A stretch of 64,000 nt of DNA from Pseudomonadota bacterium. GTDB lineage: Bacteria; Pseudomonadota; Alphaproteobacteria; Micavibrionales; UBA2020. Of the stretch, positions 26,751 through 35,869 are shown in pieces; positions within the stretch are counted from its first letter, which is position 1, and each line of letters starts with the position of its first letter. The position numbers were made by a program, and so were the translations under genes. The DNA is taken from the NCBI GenBank assembly GCA_021849295.1, contig JAJZTA010000005.1, positions 339 to 64,338 of the forward strand. Direction: 5' to 3'. The notes under the pieces were generated by a model. It ran no database searches and was not told the origin of the DNA. It saw nothing but the letters and a program-made list of their open reading frames with translations.

Positions 26751-27737
26751 TTACCCTTGCAGCGTGAAGCTTGTCTTTTCCGTAGCGACGCGCACCTGCC
26801 CGCCGCCCGCCGTGACATGGCCGATTTTCACAGCGCCGGTCTTTTTAATGACTTCGTCGGGCTTGTCCGTGGCGATGACGAAGCCGACGCCCATATTGAA
26901 GGTTTCATAAAGCTCTTTGGCGTCGAGGCCGGAGCGCTCCGCCAGCGCTGTGAAGACCGGCTGCGGCGCGGGGAGATGGTCGATCACGTAATCGAACCCG
27001 CCGTTCATGCGCGGAATGTTGCCGAGCCCGCCGCCGGTGATATGCGCCATGCCGCGGGCGTTTTTGCGGATATCCCTGATGTCCCGCCAGTAAAGCCGCG
27101 TCGGGGCGAGCGCTGTCGCCAGCAGGTCTTTTTCGTCGGCGCGGATGAGTTTTCTCACCAGCGAGAAGCCGTTGGAATGGAGGCCGGAGGAGGAAAGGGC
27201 GAGCAACGCGTCGCCTTCTTTGATCTTTGATCCGTCGATGATGTCGGCTTCGTCCATTTCGCCGACCGCGAAACCGGCAAGGTCGTATTCGCCCTGAGCG
27301 TAAACATCGGGCATCTCCGCGGTTTCGCCGCCTATCAGCGCCATGCCGCACTCCTTGCAGGCCGCCGTGATGCCGGCGATGATCGGGTCGAGCACGGCAA
27401 GGTCGATCTTCGCCATGGCGAGGTAATCGAGGAAAAACAGCGGCGTCGCGCCGGTGCAGATGATGTCGTTGACGCACATGGCGACGAGGTCGATGCCGAT
27501 GGTGTCGTGCTTGTTCAAACTTTGCGCGATCTTGACCTTGGTGCCGACGCCGTCCGTCCCCGCGGCGAGGATCTTGCCGCCGCCGGATTTGTAAAGCGCG
27601 GCGAACCCGCCGACGCCGGAGATCACATTCTCGCCGTAGGTCGATTGCACCCGCGCCTTGATCTTGTCGACGAGCGCGTCGGCGACCTCGAGATCCACCC
27701 CTGCGTCCTTGTAGGATATTTTCTGCGCTTGTGTCAT
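26751..27737 (-). CDS. purM: Phosphoribosylformylglycinamidine cyclo-ligase (AIR synthetase)
   Basis: This 328-residue enzyme closes the imidazole ring of AIR from FGAM using ATP, the fifth step of purine synthesis. Visible family motifs are SYKDAGVDLE at the start, SGVGGFAALY, GTDGVGTKVKIA, IGGETAEMPDVY, SSSGLHSNGFSLVRK and HITGGGLGNIPR. The ATG at 27737 is chosen because GAGGA lies just upstream and homology begins there; an upstream start at 27806 would overlap purH with unrelated residues. It is the last gene of the nine-gene pur operon, seven bases after purH. Confidence 0.96.
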   Translation of the reverse strand: MTQAQKISYKDAGVDLEVADALVDKIKARVQSTYGENVISGVGGFAALYKSGGGKILAAGTDGVGTKVKIAQSLNKHDTIGIDLVAMCVNDIICTGATPLFFLDYLAMAKIDLAVLDPIIAGITAACKECGMALIGGETAEMPDVYAQGEYDLAGFAVGEMDEADIIDGSKIKEGDALLALSSSGLHSNGFSLVRKLIRADEKDLLATALAPTRLYWRDIRDIRKNARGMAHITGGGLGNIPRMNGGFDYVIDHLPAPQPVFTALAERSGLDAKELYETFNMGVGFVIATDKPDEVIKKTGAVKIGHVTAGGGQVRVATEKTSFTLQG

Positions 27738-27744
27738 ATGTTCC

Positions 27745-29304
27745 TCAATGTCTGAAGTGGCGGCGGCCGGTGAAGACCATGGCGATGCCCGCGTCGTTGG
27801 CGGCATCGATCACGTCCTGATCCTTGACGCTGCCGCCCGGCTGGACGATGGCGCGGATGCCGGAGGCTTTCGCGATGTCGATATTGTCGGGGAAGGGGAA
27901 GAACGCGTCGGAGACCAGCACCGCGGCGGAAAGGTCGCTGTAGCCGTTCTCGTGCGCTTTTTCCACCGCCTGCTTGATGCTGACGAGGCGGTTGGGGTTG
28001 CCCATGCCCGCGCCGATCATGCTGTAGCCGTCGTCGTGCGCGGCGAAAAGGCCGATGGCATTGCTCTTGAGGTGCTTGCAGGCCATGACGCCGAAGCGCG
28101 CGAGGCTGTCGTTGGCGGGGAACTTGGCGCTGGTCACGGCGTCGAAGGCCGCGTCCGCGCCGGTGTCCTCCTGCTGCACGACGAAGCCGCCGGAGATGGA
28201 TTTGACCATCGGCGCGTCGTACGCGCCGGTGAAGGACGGCAAGTTAAGCAGGCGGAGGTTCTTCTTTTTGGCGAAGGCTTCCAGCGCGGCGGCGCTGAAC
28301 GACGGCGCGAGGATGACTTCGACGAACTTGTCTTTGAGCCATGCCGCGATCTCCTCTCCCACTTCGGTGTTGAAGCAGAGAATGCTGCCGAAGGCGCTGA
28401 CCGGATCGCCCGCCCAGCCCAGCTCCAAAGCCTTCAGCGGCGTTTTGGCGAGCGCGATGCCGCAGGGCGTCAGGTGCTTGATGACCGAGACGGCGGCGGG
28501 GAAGGTTTCGGTGGCGCAAGACGCCGCGTCGCCGCAGGCGCGCCACGCCGCGTCGGCGTCGAGCAGGTTGTTGTAGGAGAGCGCCTTGCCCTGCAGCGGC
28601 TCGGTCGAGGCGATGCCGGGATGGAACGGATCGGTATAGACCCACGACTTCTGGTGCGGGTTCTCGCCGTAGCGCAGCAGCTTCGCGCCCTGCGGGGAGA
28701 GGACGATGGTGCGCTCTTCGGTATTGAACTTTTCCTCGAACTTCGCGGCGATGAGGCCGTCGTAGCGCGCCGTGTGGCGGAAGGCGGCGAGAGCCAGCTG
28801 CTCGCGCGTCGCAAGGGTCGTTTCAACATCGATCATGCCGTATTGCGCGGGATCGGTGACGACGGCGACGGCGGCATGGTTTTTCGCCGCGCTGCGGATC
28901 AGCGTCGGCCCGCCGATGTCGATGTTCTCTATCAGCTCTTCCCACGCGGGATTCTTCTTGGCGACGGCTTCGAACGGATAGAGATTGCAGACCAGAAGGT
29001 CGATCGGCTTGATATTCAATTCTTCAGCCTGTTGCGCGTCTTCCGCATTGTCGCGGCGGAACAAGAGCGCGCCCGCCACCTGATAGCTCAAGGTCTTGAC
29101 CCGCCCGCCGAAGCATTCCGGCGAGCCCGTCACCTGCTCGATCGGGATGACGGGGATGCCGTGTTCGGCCAGCGCCTTCGCCGTGCCGCCGGAGGAGATG
29201 ATCTCGACGCCCGCAGCAACGAGCTTCTTGCCAAGCGCGGCCAGACCGCTCTTGTCGCTGACGCTGATGAGGGCGCGTTTGATCCTAATGCTGTCTGCCG
29301 GCAT
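27745..29304 (-). CDS. purH: Bifunctional AICAR formyltransferase / IMP cyclohydrolase
   Basis: This 519-residue cytosolic enzyme catalyses the last two steps to IMP. The N-terminal cyclohydrolase domain (residues 1-200) shows ALISVSDKSGL, ISSGGTAKAL and NIDIGGPTLIRSAAKN. The C-terminal transformylase has LRYGENPHQK, KHLTPCGIA and the RAIVQPGGSVKDQDVIDAAN end that is diagnostic of PurH. It terminates in VFTGRRHFRH as most homologues do. Its start overlaps the end of purQ by 20 bases. Confidence 0.97.
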   Translation of the reverse strand: MPADSIRIKRALISVSDKSGLAALGKKLVAAGVEIISSGGTAKALAEHGIPVIPIEQVTGSPECFGGRVKTLSYQVAGALLFRRDNAEDAQQAEELNIKPIDLLVCNLYPFEAVAKKNPAWEELIENIDIGGPTLIRSAAKNHAAVAVVTDPAQYGMIDVETTLATREQLALAAFRHTARYDGLIAAKFEEKFNTEERTIVLSPQGAKLLRYGENPHQKSWVYTDPFHPGIASTEPLQGKALSYNNLLDADAAWRACGDAASCATETFPAAVSVIKHLTPCGIALAKTPLKALELGWAGDPVSAFGSILCFNTEVGEEIAAWLKDKFVEVILAPSFSAAALEAFAKKKNLRLLNLPSFTGAYDAPMVKSISGGFVVQQEDTGADAAFDAVTSAKFPANDSLARFGVMACKHLKSNAIGLFAAHDDGYSMIGAGMGNPNRLVSIKQAVEKAHENGYSDLSAAVLVSDAFFPFPDNIDIAKASGIRAIVQPGGSVKDQDVIDAANDAGIAMVFTGRRHFRH

Positions 29305-30064
29305 AGACTTTCTCCTTGTTCGTTTCGGTGAGATGGGTGACGATGTTTCTGAAGATTTGCGCGCCCGCGCCCGCGGCCATAAAGTCGCGCTGCGGCGTCA
29401 AATTTGTCGCCTGATAAACAAAAGCTTCCGGATGCGGCATCAGGCCGAAGATCAGGCCGGAGGGGTCGCACAATCCGGCGATCCGTTGATGCGATCCGTT
29501 GACGTCTTCACTATACGTGAGCGCGATCTGCCCGTTGTCTTTGAGTTCGTCGTAAACAGCATCGTCGCCGAACACCACGCGTCCTTCGCCGTGGCGGATG
29601 GGCAGGTCAAACGCGTCCACGCCTTGCGTCCATTTGCAAACGCTGTTCGCGCCGGGCTCCAGCGTCACCCAGCGGTCGATAAAGCCGCCCTGCAGGTTCG
29701 GGGCGAGCGCCATGACGCGTTGTTGCGTTGCGGGATAGGGCAGAAGGCCGAGCTTCACCAGAACCTGGAAACCGTTGCAAATGCCGATGATCGGCTTCTG
29801 CGCGGCGACGAAATCGAAAAAGTTTTTTCCGAGTTTGTGGCGGATTTTGAGCGCGAGAATCTGCCCGCTGCCCAGCTCGTCGCCGAAGGAAAATCCGCCG
29901 GGGATGGCCATGCCGTCGAACCGCGCGAGTTTTTCCGGCGCGGCGGCGAGATCGTTGATATGCAGGATCTCCGCGTGCGCGCCCGCGCGGCGCAACGCCG
30001 CCGCCGTTTCGCGCTCGCAGTTGATGCCGTCGCCGCAGAGGATGAGGAATGAAGGCTGCGTCAT
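29285..30064 (-). CDS. purQ: FGAM synthase glutaminase subunit
   Basis: This 259-residue class I glutamine amidotransferase supplies ammonia to PurL. The nucleophile lies in GICNGFQVLVKLGLLP and the His-Glu pair in LMPHPEAF. The oxyanion region is IPGGFSFGDELGSGQI. It is about 30 residues longer than common alphaproteobacterial PurQ, with extra sequence near the C-terminus (YQATNLTPQRDFMAAG), a form I associate with organisms carrying a longer PurL. The ATG at 30064 is one base after the purL stop codon. Confidence 0.94.
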   Translation of the reverse strand: MTQPSFLILCGDGINCERETAAALRRAGAHAEILHINDLAAAPEKLARFDGMAIPGGFSFGDELGSGQILALKIRHKLGKNFFDFVAAQKPIIGICNGFQVLVKLGLLPYPATQQRVMALAPNLQGGFIDRWVTLEPGANSVCKWTQGVDAFDLPIRHGEGRVVFGDDAVYDELKDNGQIALTYSEDVNGSHQRIAGLCDPSGLIFGLMPHPEAFVYQATNLTPQRDFMAAGAGAQIFRNIVTHLTETNKEKVYAGRQH

Positions 30065-30065
30065 G

Positions 30066-32957
30066 TCAGAATCCTTTCTTCCATGCGGAGACGAGCGTCT
30101 CCAGCGGCAGAGGGACACCATTGAACGAAAGCGCGGCATCGTCCGTCACCGTGCCGACCGCCTTCGCGCCGAAAATCTTCTCGAACGCCTCGCGCTTCGC
30201 CGCTGGCACGGAGACGACAAACCGCCCCGGCGCTTCGTTGAAAGCGGTCTCTGCATCGAATGTGCCGGAGAGCTTCGCGCCGCAATTTCCGCCGATCATG
30301 CTTTCGGCGAGCGCGACCAGCATCCCGCCTTCGGAAACATCATGCAGTGATGAAAAGAGCGGCAGGGCTTCGTGCATCTTGCGGTACAGCGCGATGTTTT
30401 GCTCCATGTCGATGGAGGGGGCGTCCGCCGCGACATTATATATATGCGCGTATTCCGATCCGCCAAGCCCTTGACCTGCGCCGCCGAGCAGATAAATCAC
30501 ATCGCCTGCGGCGCGGAAAGCGTTTGCGGGCACCGTGCCCATTTTCACCCGCGCCATGGCGGTGACCAGCAGCGTCGGCAGAACGCCGAAGGCGATGTCG
30601 CGTCCGCCTCTGTCCTTGCCCTTGAAGTCGTTCTTCATGCTGTCCTTGCCGCTCACCAGCGGCATGCCGTAGGCAAGGCAAACGTCATAGAGCCCCTGAC
30701 AGGCGCGCACCAGCTGGCCAAGGCGGTATGCGCCGTCGGGGTTTTTCGCCGATTGCACGGGGTCGGGCCAGCAGAAATTGTCGAGCAGGCAGCACATGTC
30801 AGGATCGCCGCCCGCCGCGACAATGTTGCGCACCGCTTCATCCACTGCGCATTGCGCCATCAGATAAGGATCATGCAGGCTGAGACGCGGCGCAAGGCCG
30901 CAGGCAATAGAAATACCGTTGTCTTCCGCGCCGCCGTGCGGTTTGAGCCAGATCGCCCCGCCGTCCGCGAAGGGCTTCACGTGGGTCGCCGCCTGCACCT
31001 CGTGGTCGTAGGCGCGCACCCATTTTTCCTTCGAGGTGATGTTGGGCGACTGCAAAAGCTGCAGCAGCGCGGTATCGAGGCTTTCGGCCTTGCGCGTGCG
31101 GTCCTGCAATTGCGTTTGCGCGCTCCAGTTCACGCGCGGTTTTGCACCGTTCCATCGGGCTTTGAGCTTCATCTGCGGCAGGCTGTCGTGCAGAAAGCCG
31201 AGCGGCAGGCTGGCGACGCTTTCTTTATTATAAAGCACGTCAAGATTGCCGCTGTCGGTGAAAGCGCCGATGTCGGTCGCAACCACGCCATGCCGCGTGG
31301 CGCGCTCCAAAAACGCCTTCGCGTGTTCCGGCGGCACGGCGACGGTCATGCGCTCCTGGCTTTCGCTGACCATCAGTTCCCAGGGTTTCAGGCCCGGATA
31401 TTTGACGGGGCAGAGGGCAAGGTCAATTTGCGCGCCATTGGTCATCTGCGCCATCTCGCCGACGCTGGAGGACAGCCCGCCCGCGCCGTTGTCGGTGATG
31501 GCGGAATATAATCCCAAATCGCGCGCCTCGAGCAGAAAATCCGTCATGCGTTTCTGTGTGAGCGGGTCGCCGATCTGCACCGCGGTGGCGGGCGCGTTTT
31601 CGTCGATCTCCATCGAGCTGAAGGTCGCGCCGTGGATGCCGTCAGCGCCGATCGCCCCGCCGACCATGAAGACGCGGTCGCCGGCGCGGGCCTGTTTCTC
31701 CGCCGCCTTGCGTCCGTCCGGCAAGGTGTGCGGCATCGCGCCGACCGTGCCGACGAAGACCAAGGGCTTGCCCGCGTAATCGCGGTCGAAGAAAAACGCG
31801 CCGTTGACGGTGGGAATGCCGCTTTTGTTGCCGCCGTCCTCCACGCCCTTGTGTACGCCTTCGAGCACGCGGCGCGGGGCTTTGACGCCCTGCGGCATGA
31901 ATTGTTCTTCCGCAGGCAAGGGCATGTCGGGCGGCGCGAAGCAGAAAACGTCGGTATTGGCGACCGGCCGTGCGCCGAGGCCCGCGCCGAGGATGTCGCG
32001 GTTGACGCCGAGGATGCCGGTCAGGGCCCCGCCGTAAGGATCGAGCGCGGAAGGGGAATTGTGCGTTTCCACCTTGATGCACAGGTCGATATGCTCGTCG
32101 AAGCGCACGATGCCCGCGTTGTCGCTGAAGACCGAAATCAGCCAGTCGAGCCCCCGCGCCTTTTGCACGTCTTGCGTCACGCGTTTGACGGTGGTTTTGT
32201 AAAGGCTGTCGATTTTTTCGCCGTTATAGTCGATTTCCGCGCTGAATATCTTGTGGCGGCAATGCTCGCTCCAGCTCTGGGCGATGATTTCGAGCTCCAC
32301 GTCGGTGAGCTCGGTTTTAAAGGCGGATCGCACGTGCTTCAGCTCGTCTACGGAGAGCGCGAGGCAGCGTTCGCGGCTTAAACTTTCCAGTTCGGCGTCC
32401 GTCAGGTCGAGGGAAATTGTTTCGGGTTTGGCATCCGCCGTGCGCACGACTTCCGGCAGGGAAATGTTTTTAAACCGGTCGCGGGCGTAAAAATCGTGGG
32501 CGGGATAAACCTCCGCCTTCTGGATCAGATCGTTGGCGAGCAGTTCTCTGGCCACCTTTTCCGCGCCCGCTTTGTCGAGGCCGCCGAACAGGAAATAGAG
32601 TGACCCGCTGGCGACGCGCGCTTCGATGCCGGAAAGGGCGAGCGCCTCGGCGGCGGCATGCCCCGGATTGTCGGTGACGCCCGCGCGGAAGGCGACATCG
32701 ACGACGAAGGCTGGCGCGCCGTGGATGAATTTATATTCTTTATTGTTAAAGTGCGCCTGCTGCAAAACGGGATCGGCGAAGACGGCGGCGAGATCTTCCG
32801 CTTTGCCGCCGGTGGTTTTGTAAACCTTCACCTCCTCGATGGCGTCGAGCGGCACATTCAGCCCGTCCCGCGCGGCCAAAGCCCGTTTTTCCAGGCGCCT
32901 GTCGGGAATGGTGCTTTCGATTTCAATGCGGCAAGCTGTCGTTTTTTGTCCGGTCAT
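30066..32957 (-). CDS. purL: FGAM synthase with PurS-like N-terminal region (PurSL fusion)
   Basis: This 963-residue enzyme aminates FGAR to FGAM. The first 170 residues contain PurS-like beta-alpha segments (RIEIESTIPDRRLEKRA, then ASGSLYFLFGGLDKAGAEKV). They precede a standard PurL core starting at QSWSEHCRHKIF, with VETHNSPSALDPYGGA, GDRVFMVGGAIGADGIHG, ELMVSESQERM and VSGKDSMKND. Common alphaproteobacterial PurL is about 740 residues and works with separate PurS, while the gammaproteobacterial type is about 1,300 with a fused glutaminase. This intermediate length, with separate purQ next door, is unusual for the group. It overlaps purN by four bases. Confidence 0.9.
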   Translation of the reverse strand: MTGQKTTACRIEIESTIPDRRLEKRALAARDGLNVPLDAIEEVKVYKTTGGKAEDLAAVFADPVLQQAHFNNKEYKFIHGAPAFVVDVAFRAGVTDNPGHAAAEALALSGIEARVASGSLYFLFGGLDKAGAEKVARELLANDLIQKAEVYPAHDFYARDRFKNISLPEVVRTADAKPETISLDLTDAELESLSRERCLALSVDELKHVRSAFKTELTDVELEIIAQSWSEHCRHKIFSAEIDYNGEKIDSLYKTTVKRVTQDVQKARGLDWLISVFSDNAGIVRFDEHIDLCIKVETHNSPSALDPYGGALTGILGVNRDILGAGLGARPVANTDVFCFAPPDMPLPAEEQFMPQGVKAPRRVLEGVHKGVEDGGNKSGIPTVNGAFFFDRDYAGKPLVFVGTVGAMPHTLPDGRKAAEKQARAGDRVFMVGGAIGADGIHGATFSSMEIDENAPATAVQIGDPLTQKRMTDFLLEARDLGLYSAITDNGAGGLSSSVGEMAQMTNGAQIDLALCPVKYPGLKPWELMVSESQERMTVAVPPEHAKAFLERATRHGVVATDIGAFTDSGNLDVLYNKESVASLPLGFLHDSLPQMKLKARWNGAKPRVNWSAQTQLQDRTRKAESLDTALLQLLQSPNITSKEKWVRAYDHEVQAATHVKPFADGGAIWLKPHGGAEDNGISIACGLAPRLSLHDPYLMAQCAVDEAVRNIVAAGGDPDMCCLLDNFCWPDPVQSAKNPDGAYRLGQLVRACQGLYDVCLAYGMPLVSGKDSMKNDFKGKDRGGRDIAFGVLPTLLVTAMARVKMGTVPANAFRAAGDVIYLLGGAGQGLGGSEYAHIYNVAADAPSIDMEQNIALYRKMHEALPLFSSLHDVSEGGMLVALAESMIGGNCGAKLSGTFDAETAFNEAPGRFVVSVPAAKREAFEKIFGAKAVGTVTDDAALSFNGVPLPLETLVSAWKKGF

Positions 32958-33556
32958 GCTGCGGCCCTTTGCGCCAGGATGTCGATAAATTCGCGGTAGA
33001 GCGCGTATTCCAGCTCCATCCCGCGGGCGCGGAAGGTTTCCAGCGTGTCGCCCTCTTCGCGCGCGAAGCTTTTTTGCGCGATGACCGGGCCGGTGTCGAT
33101 GCCGTCGTCGACGTAATGCAACGTGACGCCGGAGACCGGCACCTCTGCGCGGAAGGCGTCGCCGTAGCCGTCCTTGCCGGGGAATTGCGGCAGGAGCGAC
33201 GGGTGGATGTTGACGATGCGGTCTTTATAGGCGGCGACGAAATCGGGGCTGAGGATCGCCATGAAGCCGGCAAGGAAAATCCATTCGACGTCGTGCTCTT
33301 TCAGCGCGGCCAGGATCGCCGCCTCCTGTTCGGACTTGGTGCCGGCGCGTTCGATGACCTTGCAGGCGACGCCGAGCTTTTCGGCGCGGACGATGACCGG
33401 CGCGCCCGCCTTGTTGCAGATGACCAGCGGGATGGAAATGCCGCCGCCGCGGCTTTGCGCGTGGCGCAGGATGTTCTCTGCGTTCGAGCCGTTGCCCGAG
33501 GCGAAGACGGCGCAAATAACGGGTTTTTTCGGGGTGATTTTTTTACCGTCCGCCAA
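32954..33556 (-). CDS. purN: Phosphoribosylglycinamide formyltransferase
   Basis: This 200-residue enzyme transfers a formyl group from 10-formyl-THF to GAR. The substrate-binding FASGNGSNAENIL lies at the N-terminus. The catalytic Asn-His-Asp triad is in NIHPSLLPQFPG and DDGIDTGPVI. The C-terminal LEYALYREFIDIL helix completes the fold. It overlaps purD by 14 bases upstream and purL by four bases downstream, so translation is probably coupled. Confidence 0.95.
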   Translation of the reverse strand: MADGKKITPKKPVICAVFASGNGSNAENILRHAQSRGGGISIPLVICNKAGAPVIVRAEKLGVACKVIERAGTKSEQEAAILAALKEHDVEWIFLAGFMAILSPDFVAAYKDRIVNIHPSLLPQFPGKDGYGDAFRAEVPVSGVTLHYVDDGIDTGPVIAQKSFAREEGDTLETFRARGMELEYALYREFIDILAQRAAA

Positions 33557-34814
33557 TATCCCGCCTCCAGTGCGCGCCGTTGAAAGAGATGTTTTTTATC
33601 CGCGCGTAAGCCTGCCGGCGCGCCGCTTCCAGCGTTTTGCCCTTCGCCGTCACGCCGAGCACGCGCCCGCCGCTGTTGACGAAAGCGCCGTCTCTGGCCG
33701 CGACGCCCGCGAAGAAGACCTGCGTGTTGTCGTTGGTGACGGGAGAAATGGTGATCGTTTCGCCGAGTTTCATGTCCTTGGCGGGATAGCCCGCCGAGGT
33801 CATGACGATATGCACGGAGGTTTCATCAGCGATTTTTGGCGCGGCGCAATTCGAGAGATCGCCCTTCGCGGCGGCGAGGAACAACGGCACGATGTCGCTT
33901 TCGATCAGCGGCAGCAGCGCCTGCGTTTCCGGATCGCCGAGGCGGACGTTGAACTCGATCACGTTGACGTCGTCGCCATCAACCATCAATCCCGCGAACA
34001 GGATGCCCTTGAACGGCGCGCCGCGTTTTTGCATGCCGCGCAGGGTGGCGGCGAAAATCTTCTCGTCGATAAAGGCGCGGGCGGCGGGCGAGGGCCAGTC
34101 TTTGGATGAAAAGGCGCCCATGCCGCCGGTGTTGGGGCCTTTGTTGCCGTCGAACACGCGCTTGTGGTCGCAGATATAGCCGAAGGGGAGATGGCGCTCG
34201 CCGTCGCAGAGCGCGAAGGCGGAAACCTCACGCCCGTGCAGCGTCTCCTCGAGCAGCACGCGCTCCGCCTTGACGGGGTGGCCCGCGTCGACCATGAAAG
34301 CGTGCAGGGTCTGTCCGGCTTCCGCACGGTCTTTGGTCACCACCACGCCCTTGCCGGCGGCGAGTCCGTCGGCCTTGATGACCACGCCTTTATCTTCCAC
34401 GTCCCATGTTTTGAGCGCGGCGACGGCGGCGTCGTAGCTGTTGCAGATGACGGCATGCGCGGTCGGGATGCCTTCCGCCTGCATGAATTCCTTGGAGAAG
34501 ATTTTGGAAGATTCCAGTTGCGCCGCCGCCTGGCTCGCGCCGAGGACGGTAAAGCCCGAGGCTTCGAGCCTGTCGACGACGCCCTCGGCCATCGGCTTTT
34601 CCGGCCCGATGACGACAAGATCGGGCTCCAGTTCCTGCGCGATCCTGTCGATATTGCCGGAGACGCACACGATGCGCCCGTCCTGCGTCGCCATGCCGGG
34701 GTTGCCGGGCAGGACATGGATTTTTTCGACCAGCGGGGACTGCGCCATCTTCCAGGCCAGCGCGTGCTCGCGCCCGCCGGAACCCAAGAGCAGCACTGTT
34801 AGCCGCTCGCTCAT
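33543..34814 (-). CDS. purD: Phosphoribosylamine-glycine ligase (GAR synthetase)
   Basis: This 423-residue ATP-grasp enzyme joins glycine to phosphoribosylamine. Motifs include LLGSGGREHALAWKM, VIGPEKPMAEGVVD, VVIKADGLAAGKGVVV, GPNTGGMGAFS and the metal-binding EFNVRLGDPETQALLP. Length is normal. Its start overlaps the purC stop by four bases. Confidence 0.97.
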   Translation of the reverse strand: MSERLTVLLLGSGGREHALAWKMAQSPLVEKIHVLPGNPGMATQDGRIVCVSGNIDRIAQELEPDLVVIGPEKPMAEGVVDRLEASGFTVLGASQAAAQLESSKIFSKEFMQAEGIPTAHAVICNSYDAAVAALKTWDVEDKGVVIKADGLAAGKGVVVTKDRAEAGQTLHAFMVDAGHPVKAERVLLEETLHGREVSAFALCDGERHLPFGYICDHKRVFDGNKGPNTGGMGAFSSKDWPSPAARAFIDEKIFAATLRGMQKRGAPFKGILFAGLMVDGDDVNVIEFNVRLGDPETQALLPLIESDIVPLFLAAAKGDLSNCAAPKIADETSVHIVMTSAGYPAKDMKLGETITISPVTNDNTQVFFAGVAARDGAFVNSGGRVLGVTAKGKTLEAARRQAYARIKNISFNGAHWRRDIGGR

Positions 34815-35869
34815 GCCGCCGCCTTTTGCCGCAGGTCTCTCAGCGCCGCGCTTAAATCATCGAGCGTCCACGCGTCTTTATAGACGGAAGTGCCGAGATA
34901 TTTCTGCGCGAGAGCCTCGCACAGGCTCATGTAGATCATCTCCGCCTTTTCCTTGGCGTCTGCGGGCAGATGCGCGGGCGTCTGGCCGAACTCTTCGCGG
35001 CAGATTTTCTTCCAGTCCTTCTCGCCGCGCACGTCGGCGATGATTTTGGCCTTTTCGAGCGCATCGAGCCACGCCGTGCCCTTGTAATGGGCACGGAGCA
35101 TCTCCTTGGAAAGATGCGTGCCGTCCAGCGTCAGCCGCAGCTCGTCGGGGCCGATGGAATCGACCAGCATGAAGCCGCGCGCGCCGTTTTCCTCCGCGGT
35201 GAAGGCGAATTCGAACTTGCCGTCCCACAGGGTGACGCCGATGCCGTCGAAGCACTCTTTCAAAAGCGCGGCGGATTCTGCCGCCAGCTTGAAGAGGTTT
35301 TGCAGCTCCGTTTCGTTGAGGCCCGCGATTGCGGCGGCCTCGGCGCGGCTGATGTAGCGGTCCTTGTTTTCGAGCTTGGTGGAGCATTCGATCACGGGAT
35401 GCGCGAACATGTCGCCGGTTTGCGGCGCGGCATCGAGGCCGATCTCCTTGCAATAGGCGGCGCTGGCGGTGCGCTTCAAAAGCGAGCTGCCCTCCGGCAC
35501 GCCGAAGCGGAAGATCACTTCCAGCGGCACGAGCGCGTTCGCCGGGCGTTTCTGATAGGCCGCATAATCCCACACCAGCTTGCCGTCCTTGTTGCCGCTT
35601 TCGGGCTTGAACACGTCGACCGGCTGCACGGAGAGGCAGCGGCCTTCCGGCTTGCCGAGCAGGTGGTGGCGCGCGCCCTTCTTTTCGAGATAGTCGAAGA
35701 AGAACCAGGCGAGGAACGCGAGGCATTCTCCCTTGTGCTCCAGAAGGTCGGGCATCTGGCCCCAGTCGTAGATGGAATAGCGGTCGGAATATTCGAAGAT
35801 GTAGGGCGAAACGCCTTCCTTGCCGCGCACGTCCTTGACCGAGCCTTTGTAGATGATATCAGGCAGCAT
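34811..35869 (-). CDS. purC: SAICAR synthetase, long form
   Basis: This 352-residue enzyme couples CAIR with aspartate. IYKGSVKDVRG and FEYSDRYSIYDWGQMPD match the N-terminal nucleotide-binding lobe, and the ATP/Mg region includes WDGKFEFAFT, FMLVDSIGPDELRL and the following TLDGTHLSKEML. It is about 100 residues longer than the 240-residue E. coli form because of insertions in the middle, around KLENKDRYISRAEAAAIAGL. The ATG at 35869 is chosen by homology. An earlier in-frame start at 36031 encodes only shadow sequence of purE. It overlaps purE by 11 bases and purD by four. Confidence 0.92.
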   Translation of the reverse strand: MLPDIIYKGSVKDVRGKEGVSPYIFEYSDRYSIYDWGQMPDLLEHKGECLAFLAWFFFDYLEKKGARHHLLGKPEGRCLSVQPVDVFKPESGNKDGKLVWDYAAYQKRPANALVPLEVIFRFGVPEGSSLLKRTASAAYCKEIGLDAAPQTGDMFAHPVIECSTKLENKDRYISRAEAAAIAGLNETELQNLFKLAAESAALLKECFDGIGVTLWDGKFEFAFTAEENGARGFMLVDSIGPDELRLTLDGTHLSKEMLRAHYKGTAWLDALEKAKIIADVRGEKDWKKICREEFGQTPAHLPADAKEKAEMIYMSLCEALAQKYLGTSVYKDAWTLDDLSAALRDLRQKAAA

